Assembly (NCBI GenBank): GCA_964595625.1 | Contig: CAZQQU010000001.1 | Coordinates: forward strand, 310,001 to 374,000 | Length of the DNA: 64,000 nucleotides | Reading direction: 5' to 3' | Origin: CAZQQU01 sp964595625 | GTDB taxonomy: Bacteria; Bacteroidota; Bacteroidia; Flavobacteriales; Flavobacteriaceae | Shown: in pieces, positions 36,340-45,599 of the stretch | Position numbering within the stretch: the stretch's first letter is position 1 | Layout: each line of letters begins with the position of its first letter | Translations under genes and position numbers: made by a program | Notes under the pieces: generated by a model | What the model was told of the DNA's origin: nothing | Database searches by the model: none | The model's input: the letters and a program-made list of their open reading frames with translations, nothing else

Positions 36340-37146
36340 TTATATATTGGTTAAAACAGGTTCTTCCTGTTTATTTCCAAATACTATAATGGGTTTGCTA
36401 TTAAAGGGATTAGGACAAATCATACAGGGAAAATTATAAGCCGAACTGATGATTTTTCCAGTAAATACATCGGCGGGTTTCCCATGAGCGACAATAACCC
36501 CTTTTTTTAATAACAATACTTTATCAGCATATTGAGCCGCCAAATTTAAATCGTGTAAAACAACGATAGCTGTATTTCCTTTTTCAGTAAACTTTTTGAC
36601 GGTATCTAGTACTTTATGTTGGTGTTTTACATCCAAGTTATTAAGAGGTTCGTCTAAGAAAACCAGTTTGTTACTGATCTCATTTTGCAATTGAACAAGC
36701 ACTCGAGCCAAATGGGTTCGTTGCTTTTCACCTCCCGACAAGGTGTTGTAATTTCTTCCTTTGAGAGATGAGATTGCCACTTCTTCCATCATCTTATCTA
36801 CCCATTCATAATCCTCTTGGGAAGGGTGCGATTGAAAGTAGGGATATCTACCCATCATCACCACATCTTCCGTAAACAACGGTATGTCTGTATTGTGGTG
36901 TTGTGAAAATTTAGATTTATGTCGAGCTAACTCTTTTAAACTCCATTCGTTCAAATGCTTATTTTTAAACAAGATAGACTGGGTATCTGCCCCCAACTCA
37001 TTACAAAGTATGTTGAGCAAGGTCGATTTTCCGGCACCATTGGGACCGACTATAACTAAAAATTCGCCGTAATCTACGCGAACGTCAACGCCGTTTAGTA
37101 TAGTAAATTTTTTGTGAGAGTACCGAATTTTTTCTGCTGTTATCAC
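36340..37146 (-). CDS. hmuV: Haem ABC transporter ATP-binding protein HmuV
   Basis: A 268-residue ABC ATPase with Walker A GPNGAGKST (residues 34-42), signature LSGGEKQRTHLARVL and Walker B KLVFLDEP followed by NNLDVKHQ. It energises haem import through HmuU. The start overlaps the hmuU stop by 4 bp. The C-terminal 30 residues contain CMICPNPFNSKP, two Cys near the end, unusual for the family and possibly a metal or haem contact (speculative). Confidence 0.93.
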   Translation of the reverse strand: MITAEKIRYSHKKFTILNGVDVRVDYGEFLVIVGPNGAGKSTLLNILCNELGADTQSILFKNKHLNEWSLKELARHKSKFSQHHNTDIPLFTEDVVMMGRYPYFQSHPSQEDYEWVDKMMEEVAISSLKGRNYNTLSGGEKQRTHLARVLVQLQNEISNKLVFLDEPLNNLDVKHQHKVLDTVKKFTEKGNTAIVVLHDLNLAAQYADKVLLLKKGVIVAHGKPADVFTGKIISSAYNFPCMICPNPFNSKPIIVFGNKQEEPVLTNI

Positions 37147-38174
37147 GACATAGATTTTTTAAAACGCATTAAAATGATGATAAAAATAGGAGCTCCCATA
37201 AAGGCGGTAAGTATGCCTACAGGCATTTCCGATGGAGCCACCAAAGTTCGACTCACTGTATCAGCCACTAGTAATAAAACACTTCCAAAAATAGCCGATA
37301 GCGGAAGTATATAGTGATAATTAGATTTAAAAATAAGTCGCAAAATATAAGGCACTATCAACCCTATAAATCCAATGGTACCTGAAAAAGCTACCGAGGC
37401 ACCCACAATCAGAGCCACAGTAATCATAATTTGTTTTTTTACTCTTTCGATGGGAATCCCTAAATGCTGGGCATCCTTTTCACCCAACATCATCGCATTC
37501 AGGGCTTTTCCTTTGTTTAACAAAAAGAAAAAAGCGATAACAGTCAAGATGCCTAGAATTAAATTCTTAGTCCAAGTCGCGCCTCCTAAACTTCCCAACG
37601 TCCAAAAAGTCAAATCCCGAAGTTGTTCATCGTTAGACATATAAATCAAAAACCCTACGATGGCCATAGCCAAAGAAGTAATGGCAACTCCCGACAGCAG
37701 CATAATGACCACATCGGTTTTTCCATTTTGAGAAGAAATACGATATACAATAGCCATGGTAGCCATAGCACCCAAAAAAGCTGCGACACTCAGTGTGAAA
37801 AAACGAAGATATTCAGGGATGAAGTGGAAAAATAAAGGTCCTAAAACAATAGTGATAGCCGCCATTAGTATAGCTCCGGAAGTAACCCCTATAAAATCGG
37901 GAGTAGCTAATGGATTGCGAAACATACCTTGCATACAAGTACCCGATACCGCCAAAGCACTACCAATAATGATTCCCATAACAATTCGCGGTAAGCGAAC
38001 ATCTAGCAATACATAGCGATCTGTGGCAGAAATTTCGGCTGTCTCACCAAATAGATTGATTAAAGTAGAAATTACGGAATTTGAAAATGAATACACTCCT
38101 GTATGTAAGGACCAAAACGCAGCTATAACAAGTAACAATAGCCCGAAAAAAATATATACAAACAAGCGATTCAT
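37143..38174 (-). CDS. hmuU: Haem ABC transporter permease HmuU (FecCD family)
   Basis: A 343-residue integral membrane protein with about nine to ten helices, FecCD type. Family marks are DVRLPRIVMGIIIGSALAVSG, MQGMFRNPLATPDFIGVTSG and GTIGFIGLIVPYILR. It forms the inner-membrane channel for haem with HmuV. It is 14 bp downstream of hmuT and overlaps hmuV by 4 bp. Confidence 0.94.
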   Translation of the reverse strand: MNRLFVYIFFGLLLLVIAAFWSLHTGVYSFSNSVISTLINLFGETAEISATDRYVLLDVRLPRIVMGIIIGSALAVSGTCMQGMFRNPLATPDFIGVTSGAILMAAITIVLGPLFFHFIPEYLRFFTLSVAAFLGAMATMAIVYRISSQNGKTDVVIMLLSGVAITSLAMAIVGFLIYMSNDEQLRDLTFWTLGSLGGATWTKNLILGILTVIAFFFLLNKGKALNAMMLGEKDAQHLGIPIERVKKQIMITVALIVGASVAFSGTIGFIGLIVPYILRLIFKSNYHYILPLSAIFGSVLLLVADTVSRTLVAPSEMPVGILTAFMGAPIFIIILMRFKKSMS

Positions 38175-38188
38175 TGATCCGGTTTTAA

Positions 38189-39085
38189 CTATTCATTGAT
38201 CTGTTTATTTAGTTGAGCTGCTGCCTTACCTACCCGCGGACCAAAACCGGATAAAAATCCGCCTTCTAAAGAAATAATTTTCCGATTTTTTCCTGCATTG
38301 GTTTCAGTCACTCCCTGTATTTGTAGCACTCCCTCTACACCACCCAAACTTTGTAAACCGGAATCAAAAAACAACAATACATCCGGATTACTAGCAATGA
38401 GTGATTCTGGAGTGAGCGGTTTAAAATCATCAAATTCATGGATGGCATAGTGACCTCCGGCCAATTCCACCATTTTTTTCATAGGTGTATTATTTCCGGC
38501 TACCATTAAAGTACCAGCACCTCGAGCATAAATAAAAAGTACGCGAGGTTGCGGTTCTTTTACAACCACTTGGTTGTAGTCTTGATCTATGGTTTCCAGT
38601 AACTCTTGGTAGTTGGTCGTACCCAAAACCGCTGCCACTTCTTGAATAAGTTTTTGGGTACCTGCTATAGAATATTCTTGAGAAAATAAATGCAACGGTA
38701 TTCCTGAAGCCTCAATCTTTTCCAATAAAGATTGATTTAAATCTCGATCTGAAGCGAGTATTAAAGTAGGTTGTAATTCTAATATAGACTCAATTGTAAT
38801 CGATCGAACATGACCTAAATCTTGAGCTTGTTTCTTAACCGTTTCTGGAAAAGTACTGGTGACATCCACCCCAACCAATTGATCTTGATACCCTAAACCG
38901 GCGACAATTTCAGTGATAGCACCTTGTAAGGAAACAATTCGTTGTACACTTTCGGGAGAACTCTCTGCTTGTTGATCGGAAGCTTTTTTATTACAACTCG
39001 CTAGGGTTACACTTAGAAAAATAACTATTAAAAAAATTAAATTATTGTAACTGAGTGTATTGGAAATTCTGAATATATTTTTCAT
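38189..39085 (-). CDS. hmuT: Haem ABC transporter substrate-binding lipoprotein HmuT
   Basis: A 298-residue periplasmic-binding protein of the class III (iron/haem) type. A lipobox-like VTLASC sits near residue 31, followed by the ABC-type binding core with QRIVSLQGAITEIVAGLG, TLILASDRDL, AGGHYAIHEFDD and a C-terminal GFGPRVGKAAAQL. It passes haem from the outer-membrane receptor to HmuUV. I use the ATG at 39085; a TTG immediately upstream is ignored. It is divergent from the receptor gene. Confidence 0.92.
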   Translation of the reverse strand: MKNIFRISNTLSYNNLIFLIVIFLSVTLASCNKKASDQQAESSPESVQRIVSLQGAITEIVAGLGYQDQLVGVDVTSTFPETVKKQAQDLGHVRSITIESILELQPTLILASDRDLNQSLLEKIEASGIPLHLFSQEYSIAGTQKLIQEVAAVLGTTNYQELLETIDQDYNQVVVKEPQPRVLFIYARGAGTLMVAGNNTPMKKMVELAGGHYAIHEFDDFKPLTPESLIASNPDVLLFFDSGLQSLGGVEGVLQIQGVTETNAGKNRKIISLEGGFLSGFGPRVGKAAAQLNKQINE

Positions 39086-39127
39086 CAAAAAAATTATTTT
39101 TATTTAGAACAAATTAAAATAACGATT

Positions 39128-39148
39128 TATATTTGCAGTGCAAATTTA
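39128..39148. promoter_or_regulatory. Palindromic operator/promoter between the divergent hmu arms
   Basis: The perfect inverted repeat ATTTGCA-G-TGCAAAT (39131-39145) overlaps a plus-strand -7 box TATATTTG (39128-39135) for the receptor and a minus-strand -7 box TAAATTTG (39148-39141) for hmuT. Neither has a TTG at standard spacing. A protein bound here would touch both promoters, so it is a candidate site for an iron/haem regulator. Confidence 0.5.
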
Positions 39149-39167
39149 TTAAGATTTAATCTAAATA

Positions 39168-41294
39168 ATGATAAATAGATTAGTTTTTTTTGTTTTCTGC
39201 ACAAGTTTATCCGTATACTCACAGCAAAACACTGATAAAGAAAAAGATACACTCCAAATTCAAAACTTGGATGAAGTTGTCATTACGGGTCAAATCAATC
39301 CCCAATCGGTTAAAAAATCTGTTTTTGAGGTAAAAGTCATTACCCGAAATGATATTGAGAAGCAAGCGGGTAATAATTTGTCTGATTTATTAAACCAGCA
39401 TTTAAATCTTACAATTATTCCGAATAGCTCTACGGGTAAGTCACAAGTAGAATTATTTGGTTTAGATAGCAAATATTTTAAAATTCTAGTTGACAATATC
39501 CCTTTAGTAAACGACGAAGGATTGGGCAATAATACCGATTTAACACAAATCAACCTAGACGACATTGAGCGTATCGAAATCGTAGAGGGTTCAATGGGAG
39601 TGCAATACGGTAGCAATGCCGTTTCAGGGATTATCAATATAATCAGTAAAAAATCTTCTTCACATCGCTGGGAAATAACTCCGTACATTCAAGAAGAAAC
39701 CATTGGTAGCGAATACAACTTAAAGGATCGTGGCCGGCACATTCAATCTATTAAAATTGGGCATAATTTTTCGGAACAAATTTATGGAAATGTAATTTTA
39801 ACACGTAATGACTTTAAGGGTTTTTTTAATGACAAAAAAGGAAAAAATTACGAAGAAAACGACGGACTAAGAGGTTATGAATGGCTTCCTAAAGAACAAT
39901 TAAACGGAAAAGCATTGCTGTATTTCAATTTTGAAAAAATAAAATTACATTACAAATTTGAATGGTATGATGATAATGTTTTTCGGTACAATACAACCGT
40001 AAATCCTAACTACAACCCTGCTACTCAAACCACCAATCCTACGGCTAACGACGATATTTTTAATACAGTGCGGTGGTATAATCACCTAAATGCCTTCGGG
40101 AAAATAGGCCAAAAAGCTAATTACGACATATCTTTTTCGATTCAGGAACAGAAAAGAAATATAGAAACTTTTACGTATCGCTTCCGTACACAAGCTAAAG
40201 AAAATATTCAAAAAACGACCTACGAATCACGGCGCGTGTATTATTCTAAGGGTAGTTTGAATAATTTTTGGAGTACCGATAAATTTAACCTACAATTCGG
40301 TTATGAGTTCACAATAACAGATGGTTTTGGTTCGGCTCTTTCAGGGATGTTTAGCGAAAATCAAAAACATCGCTTAGAATCGTACGACGTATTTGGTACG
40401 GCAGAGTATGTCCTAAATAACCACCTTTCATTCCAACCCGGCGTACGGTTATTAATATCTCCTCAGTTTGATCCTTTAGCAGCCCTTTCATTGAGCAGTA
40501 AATATCTTTTTAACAACGGTATAGAAGCACGGCTCATTATAGGTACTTCACCCCGAACACCGAGTTTTGATGAACTTTACACACATTTTGTGGATATCAA
40601 CCACGATGTGCGGGGAAATGAAAATTTGCTACCCGAAAAAGGTTACTCTGCATTTGCCCATGTCAAAAAGAATTTTTCTTTTAATGAAAATACCATTCAA
40701 TGGAGTCCTAAACTTTCGGGATGGTATCTTACAGTACAAGACCGTATCGAGTTAATGATTATAAACAACTTACCACTTCAACACCAGTATGAAAATATAG
40801 ATAGTTTTAAATCGTGGGGAGTATCTACCGATAACCGTTTTGTTTTGGATAATTTCCGTTTTACGCTGGGGTTTTCGTTTAGCGGTATTTCAAAAGTTCT
40901 AAACAGCCGTACCGAATTTAACGATGATTTTCTTTATACATTGCAAAGCAACGCAAGTGCATCGTACACCATACCCAAGACCCATACGGTAATTTCGACT
41001 TATTATAAATACACGGGAGAAAGCCACCAGTATGTCCAAAAACAAAACGAAAACAACGAAACCATCATTTTTAAAGGCACACAAAAGGGCTTTAGCTGGA
41101 TGGACGCTTCTGCAAAACAATCTTTTTGGAAAAATCGGATAGAACTTACTTTGGGAATCAGAAACTTATTTGACATACTACGTATAGAAACAACGGCGGT
41201 AGAAGGCGGTGCCCATAGTGCTCCCCCTACCAACATTATGCTGGGATATGGCAGAAGCTATTTTATGAAACTATTGTACAACCTTACATTTTAA
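39168..41294 (+). CDS. hmuR: TonB-dependent haem receptor (HmuR-like)
   Basis: A 708-residue outer-membrane receptor: signal peptide (about 1-18), plug domain (about 33-170) starting LDEVVITGQ, with the conserved DDIERIEIVEGSMGVQYGS and GIINIISKK, then a 22-stranded-type barrel ending in the C-terminal aromatic LLYNLTF. Specificity for haem is inferred from the neighbours (hmuY 4 bp downstream, hmuTUVS divergent); the sequence alone does not show it. The ATG lies just downstream of the shared palindromic site. Confidence 0.9.
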   Translation: MINRLVFFVFCTSLSVYSQQNTDKEKDTLQIQNLDEVVITGQINPQSVKKSVFEVKVITRNDIEKQAGNNLSDLLNQHLNLTIIPNSSTGKSQVELFGLDSKYFKILVDNIPLVNDEGLGNNTDLTQINLDDIERIEIVEGSMGVQYGSNAVSGIINIISKKSSSHRWEITPYIQEETIGSEYNLKDRGRHIQSIKIGHNFSEQIYGNVILTRNDFKGFFNDKKGKNYEENDGLRGYEWLPKEQLNGKALLYFNFEKIKLHYKFEWYDDNVFRYNTTVNPNYNPATQTTNPTANDDIFNTVRWYNHLNAFGKIGQKANYDISFSIQEQKRNIETFTYRFRTQAKENIQKTTYESRRVYYSKGSLNNFWSTDKFNLQFGYEFTITDGFGSALSGMFSENQKHRLESYDVFGTAEYVLNNHLSFQPGVRLLISPQFDPLAALSLSSKYLFNNGIEARLIIGTSPRTPSFDELYTHFVDINHDVRGNENLLPEKGYSAFAHVKKNFSFNENTIQWSPKLSGWYLTVQDRIELMIINNLPLQHQYENIDSFKSWGVSTDNRFVLDNFRFTLGFSFSGISKVLNSRTEFNDDFLYTLQSNASASYTIPKTHTVISTYYKYTGESHQYVQKQNENNETIIFKGTQKGFSWMDASAKQSFWKNRIELTLGIRNLFDILRIETTAVEGGAHSAPPTNIMLGYGRSYFMKLLYNLTF

Positions 41295-41298
41295 AGTT

Positions 41299-42714
41299 AT
41301 GAGAAAAATACTAATTTACGCATTTATTATTGTAGCAGGATTCGCTTCGTGTAGCAAAGACGATAACTCCGGAGAATCGGGAGTGGATTTTGTGGTGGCT
41401 TTCGAAAGTCCGTCAACCGGTTTTGATACCGATGAAACTTCTAAAAACATTAATCTTACTTTTTCTACACCTGCTACCTCCGACGGAAGTATCGTGATTA
41501 GCTTTACTGCCCAAAACGCAGTGTATGGAGAAGATTTCACAACCACACCGTCAGCTTCCGACAGTAAAATTACACTGCCTATTGCTTCGGGTATGGGACA
41601 AACTTCGTTTGAGTTTAAAAAATTACAAAACCCTTCTGAAGGAGAAGAAGCTGTTATAACTTTTGAAATCACTTCTGTGAATCACCCCGACGGATACACC
41701 CAAGGAAATACCAGCACCGTGGTAAGTCTTACCGATACAGCTTCGTTAGGAGGGCAATTTAATCCCGAAGTAGGAGGGCATAATCAGCCCAACCAAGTGT
41801 ATGTGGACTTGAGTGCTCAAAAAGAAACTGCTATACGCCGGGATTCATGGGATTTGAGTTTTTATGGTGGCGACTCATTTAGAGTGGGGATTAACGGCTC
41901 TGTTTATATGGCTACCGCACAACTTAACACTACCGATATTAACACCGTAAACGAATCACAGGTTGAAGAATTAATGGGATTGGTTGCCGTGGGAACTTTT
42001 GACCCGTCTAATATGAATTATATTGACCACCCCGGTGGCGACATAAACCAAACTGCGATCAGCCCTATATCCGAAAATGACAACGACAACAAAGTTTATT
42101 TGGTAAATCTCGGGTATGAAGTTAGTACCGACACCCCCGAACCCGGAAGCGTAGCTATAGCCGGTGATCACCGGGGCTGGAAAAAAATAAGAATACTGCG
42201 TTCGGGAAATGATTATCTGTTGCAATACGCAAACTTAAATGATACGTCCTATCAAACGGCTATAATTTCTAAAAACCCGGAATACAATTTTACATTCTTC
42301 AGTTTTACCAACAATACAGTAAACGTAGAACCCATTAAAGAAAAATGGGATTTAAACTTTACTGTTTTTACTAACGAAATAGAAGGTTATGGCTCGTATG
42401 GTTATGTCGACTTTGTAGCTGCCAACCGAAAAGCGGGCGTTACCGGTTATATGGTAGAAGGAAACACAGAGGCGTTTAACAACTTTACTTCCTCTCAAAT
42501 ACAACCCAATTTATTTGAAATCGACCAACGCTTTATAGGAAGTAACTGGCGTGTTGGTGGTGGACCTAATACACAGCCTGGTATTAAAGATAATGTCTTT
42601 TTTATTATAAAAGATCCCGATGAAAATATTTACAAGCTGCGTTTTACTGCATTACTTAACGAAAATGGAATTCGGGGATATCCTGCCTTCGAATACGTAT
42701 TACTCAATGAATAA
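41299..42714 (+). CDS. hmuY: HmuY family haem-binding lipoprotein
   Basis: A 471-residue lipoprotein (lipobox VAGFASC, Cys near residue 18). Residues 28-145 resemble a Calx-beta-like strand domain (VYGEDFTTTP), and from about 150 the HmuY domain begins (RRDSWDLSFYGGDSFRVGING); a second HmuY-like block follows around 345 (EKWDLNFTVF). HmuY captures haem at the surface and hands it to the receptor. It is longer than the characterised Porphyromonas protein because of the extra N-terminal domain. It is 4 bp downstream of the receptor gene. Confidence 0.9.
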   Translation: MRKILIYAFIIVAGFASCSKDDNSGESGVDFVVAFESPSTGFDTDETSKNINLTFSTPATSDGSIVISFTAQNAVYGEDFTTTPSASDSKITLPIASGMGQTSFEFKKLQNPSEGEEAVITFEITSVNHPDGYTQGNTSTVVSLTDTASLGGQFNPEVGGHNQPNQVYVDLSAQKETAIRRDSWDLSFYGGDSFRVGINGSVYMATAQLNTTDINTVNESQVEELMGLVAVGTFDPSNMNYIDHPGGDINQTAISPISENDNDNKVYLVNLGYEVSTDTPEPGSVAIAGDHRGWKKIRILRSGNDYLLQYANLNDTSYQTAIISKNPEYNFTFFSFTNNTVNVEPIKEKWDLNFTVFTNEIEGYGSYGYVDFVAANRKAGVTGYMVEGNTEAFNNFTSSQIQPNLFEIDQRFIGSNWRVGGGPNTQPGIKDNVFFIIKDPDENIYKLRFTALLNENGIRGYPAFEYVLLNE

Positions 42715-42737
42715 CTTAAATTAATTTTTTAATCTTT

Positions 42738-43982
42738 ATTAAAATAAAAAAATCAATACACTTAATGATAGCATTATTCTTAGGAATAATGGTCTATGCT
42801 CAAGAAACTGTAGAAATCTCTATGGGAAGTGGATACGCCGACCGTGTATTTTTTAATCTAAATGATATGATTTACAAGACCAAAACTTCTCTGGTAGTAA
42901 CTGGGACATAGCTTTTTACCGAATGGACAACTATGTATTCGCTACCCGAGTTAACGACGGAAAAGGCATCTCGGTTTATGAGGCATCTAACGACCCCGAC
43001 GATTGGAACTCTATTGATGTAAGCCAAGCGGGAAGCTGGAGCCAACTGTATAACAGTGATACCGACTGGTTTGGTTAGAAGGTGCTTTCGACCAAGGTTC
43101 GGCAACTTACGGCTGGGGCGAGTACAACCCTGCCACTCACCATGTAGAGGGTACAATTATATTTGTATTGGAATACGGCGATGGTACATATCGTAAATTT
43201 TTTATTGAAGATTTTTACGGGGGTTATACTTTTAAATACAGCACTTGGATCGGAAGTGCATGGAGTACCGACAGTACAGTAACTTTAAGCAATTCTACAA
43301 ATACAGGTAATATGTTTAACTACTACTCTTTGGAAACAAATAGTGAAGTGGCTGCCGAACCGATACTTGACGAATGGGATCTCGTCTTTACAAAATACGT
43401 TACAGACTTAGGGGGGGCATGATGTACTCAGTAACCGGAGTATTGCATCGCCCCGAATTGGTAGTTGCTGAACATGATGAAACTACCGGAACTCCCGATT
43501 TGGAAACATTAGATTATCAAGAAGCCGCCAACACCATCGGATACGACTGGAAATCCTACTCCGGAAGCGAATAGGACGTAGATTCGGATACCGGATATTA
43601 TATTAAATTCCCAAATACAATGATATACAGAGTTGTTTTCCTTGAATTTGAAGGTAGCGGTACCGGCAACGTAGAGTTTGAAGTAACTTATATGGGGCAG
43701 TTAGATTCTCAGGATTTCTCAGAATCAGGAGGTTTTAGCTTGTATCCAAATCCGGCATCTAAGAAAGTAGATTTGGTGTTTGATATGCCCGGAGCTGAAA
43801 ATAATAGTGTTGAAATAAATGTTTTTAATGTCTCAGGTAAGAATGTATTAAGCACCACACTAAACAATTCCGGTAATTTTACTCATAAAACTTTAGATAT
43901 TTCAGATTTATCAAGCGGAATGTATTTGGTTCAGATAAACTCCGGAAAAAATTTCATTACAAGAAAATTAGTAGTTAAATAG
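42738..43982 (+). pseudogene. HmuY-like T9SS-sorted protein, broken by several lesions
   Basis: Four frame segments together encode one protein: a signal peptide (ALFLGIMVYAQ), an HmuY-like stretch (NWDIAFYRMDNYVFATRVND), a central part with EGAFDQGSATYGWGEY, and a T9SS type A sorting domain ending DLSSGMYLVQINS ... RKLVVK. Lesions are a possible lost start (ATT at 42738 where homologues would have ATG), a frameshift between about 42840 and 42881, another near 43075, one in the seven-G run 43411-43417, and an in-frame TAG at 43572-43574. It is the third gene of the hmu plus-strand operon. Confidence 0.85.
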
Positions 43983-44002
43983 TAATTTCTAATATATTCA
44001 TT

Positions 44003-44030
44003 AAAAGCTACCTATTTTCAGGTAGCTTTT
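44003..44030 (+). terminator. Terminator of the hmu plus-strand operon
   Basis: Stem AAAAGCTACCT / AGGTAGCTTTT (11 bp) with a 6-nt loop and T-rich tail, 20 bp after the pseudogene's stop. Confidence 0.85.
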
Positions 44031-44202
44031 ATAATTTTATCAACATTTATTCATTTTTAACATTCTAAATTTGTTTTTCTAGAATTTATTTTATTGTGTT
44101 TAATACAGTGTTATATAATGAATTATAACTAGACTTAGTATTTTTCTTACAAATTGAAAGTAAAATATTTTATGTTTTATTAACAATTTTAAAAAATTTA
44201 AC

Positions 44203-44210
44203 TAAGTTTG
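44203..44210 (+). promoter_or_regulatory. -7 box upstream of the first surface-protein paralogue
   Basis: TAAGTTTG matches TAnnTTTG, 20 bp before the ATG at 44231. No TTG sits at the usual -33 spacing. Confidence 0.4.
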
Positions 44211-44230
44211 TATCCGAAATTATACCAGCA

Positions 44231-45568
44231 ATGAAAAAATTGGCACTGCTCCCGGTGCTGTTTTGCACCGCCATTTTTCACGCACAGGTAGGCATTAATA
44301 CCATTAATCCTGCCTCTGGTGCACAATTGGATGTTTACAGCGTAGACAAGGGGCTTCTAATTCCCAGAGTTTCTTTAATCAACATTTTTGACACTACGAC
44401 TATTACCCCTTCCGCAAGTCCCGGTTTACTGGTATACAATACCAATACCTCGGGGGGAAATAACGGGGTAACCCCTGGTTTTTATTACTGGTGGGATGCC
44501 GAATGGATTCGGTTAGCAGATAATCAAAAGTCATGGAGTACCGAGGGAAATGCCGAGGTTACTTCCGCAGACTTTATTGGAACAACGAACAACGTACCAC
44601 TTGATTTTAGAACCAACAACACCAATCGTCTTCGTATCTCCAACAATAGCAATCAAATACTTGCCATGTCGGGTGGAACTCCTACAAATCCCTTTTACTC
44701 TTGGAACGATGACAACGATATGGGAATCTGGAGCGCTAGCTCCGACCAACTTTCGCTAGGGGTAGATCGTATGGAATATCTTACTCTTATAGAAGCTGCA
44801 ACTGACCAACTGGTATTTAATGAAAGCGGGGAAATAATTGATACCCGAATTAAATCGTCTGGTAGTGACAGTATGCTATTTATTGATAGTGAAAATAATC
44901 GAATAGGCATTCAAAACGATTTACCACAGACCACCCTTCATTTGGGAGAAGATTCTGGAATGCGAATCGACGAACTCAATAAGGCAAACAACGTTTATTA
45001 TACGAGTAATGATCCAATGCCGGTATATGTTAATACCAATGGCGATCTGCGATTACAACCTTCTTTAACTCAAAATTTCTTTGGGGTAAATGCCAGTAAT
45101 TTTGCTGGAAACGGTATCGCCTTTTTTGCCAATGGTTTAAACGGAAATCCAAATGGAGGAACTGTAACTAAAACCTTATACAGCACCACTCTAAATTTGA
45201 CACAAGAATCTGTAGTACATATTAATTACCAAATAAGTATTCAAATCACCCATTTGACAGAAGATTTACAAAGTCCTCCGGTATTAGACGGGGCACCTCG
45301 TAAATACAGCGCTTGGGTAGAAATCAACGGAAGTTCAGTAAAAGTGGCCTTCGATACAGATATGTACACCAATTCGAATATAGAATCCGGAAGTCATACC
45401 TATGCCGCCGGATATTATTATCTCTCTGGAATGAACAGTTTGGTTCTACCTGCCGGAAGTCATACTTTAAACCTGATTGGCCAAACACAAAGTGAAACCG
45501 GTCAAGCATATATCATTCGATACGGTGCCACCACTCACGAAGTATTTCAAGCTATTGTTCAACGATAA
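44231..45568 (+). CDS. Secreted surface protein of the VGINT/LDVYSVDKGLL family, copy 1
   Basis: A 445-residue exported protein. The signal peptide ends FHAQ and is followed by VGINTINPASGAQLDVY and DKGLLIPRVSL, a start seen in many large Bacteroidota surface proteins with tail-fibre-like repeats. The middle has NRIGIQNDLPQTTLHLG, typical of fibre shafts. The C-terminal 170 residues form a beta-rich domain. It has no T9SS domain I can see. It is paralogous to the next gene, 31 bp downstream. Function (adhesion or matrix) is inferred. Confidence 0.75.
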   Translation: MKKLALLPVLFCTAIFHAQVGINTINPASGAQLDVYSVDKGLLIPRVSLINIFDTTTITPSASPGLLVYNTNTSGGNNGVTPGFYYWWDAEWIRLADNQKSWSTEGNAEVTSADFIGTTNNVPLDFRTNNTNRLRISNNSNQILAMSGGTPTNPFYSWNDDNDMGIWSASSDQLSLGVDRMEYLTLIEAATDQLVFNESGEIIDTRIKSSGSDSMLFIDSENNRIGIQNDLPQTTLHLGEDSGMRIDELNKANNVYYTSNDPMPVYVNTNGDLRLQPSLTQNFFGVNASNFAGNGIAFFANGLNGNPNGGTVTKTLYSTTLNLTQESVVHINYQISIQITHLTEDLQSPPVLDGAPRKYSAWVEINGSSVKVAFDTDMYTNSNIESGSHTYAAGYYYLSGMNSLVLPAGSHTLNLIGQTQSETGQAYIIRYGATTHEVFQAIVQR

Positions 45569-45599
45569 AATGTCATCCAAATGATTTAACCTTTTGTAT

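Noticed and set aside
42738..43982. Programmed frameshifting or stop-codon readthrough to make the full T9SS protein
   Set aside because: Too many independent lesions (three frame changes, an amber codon and a missing start); gene decay is simpler.
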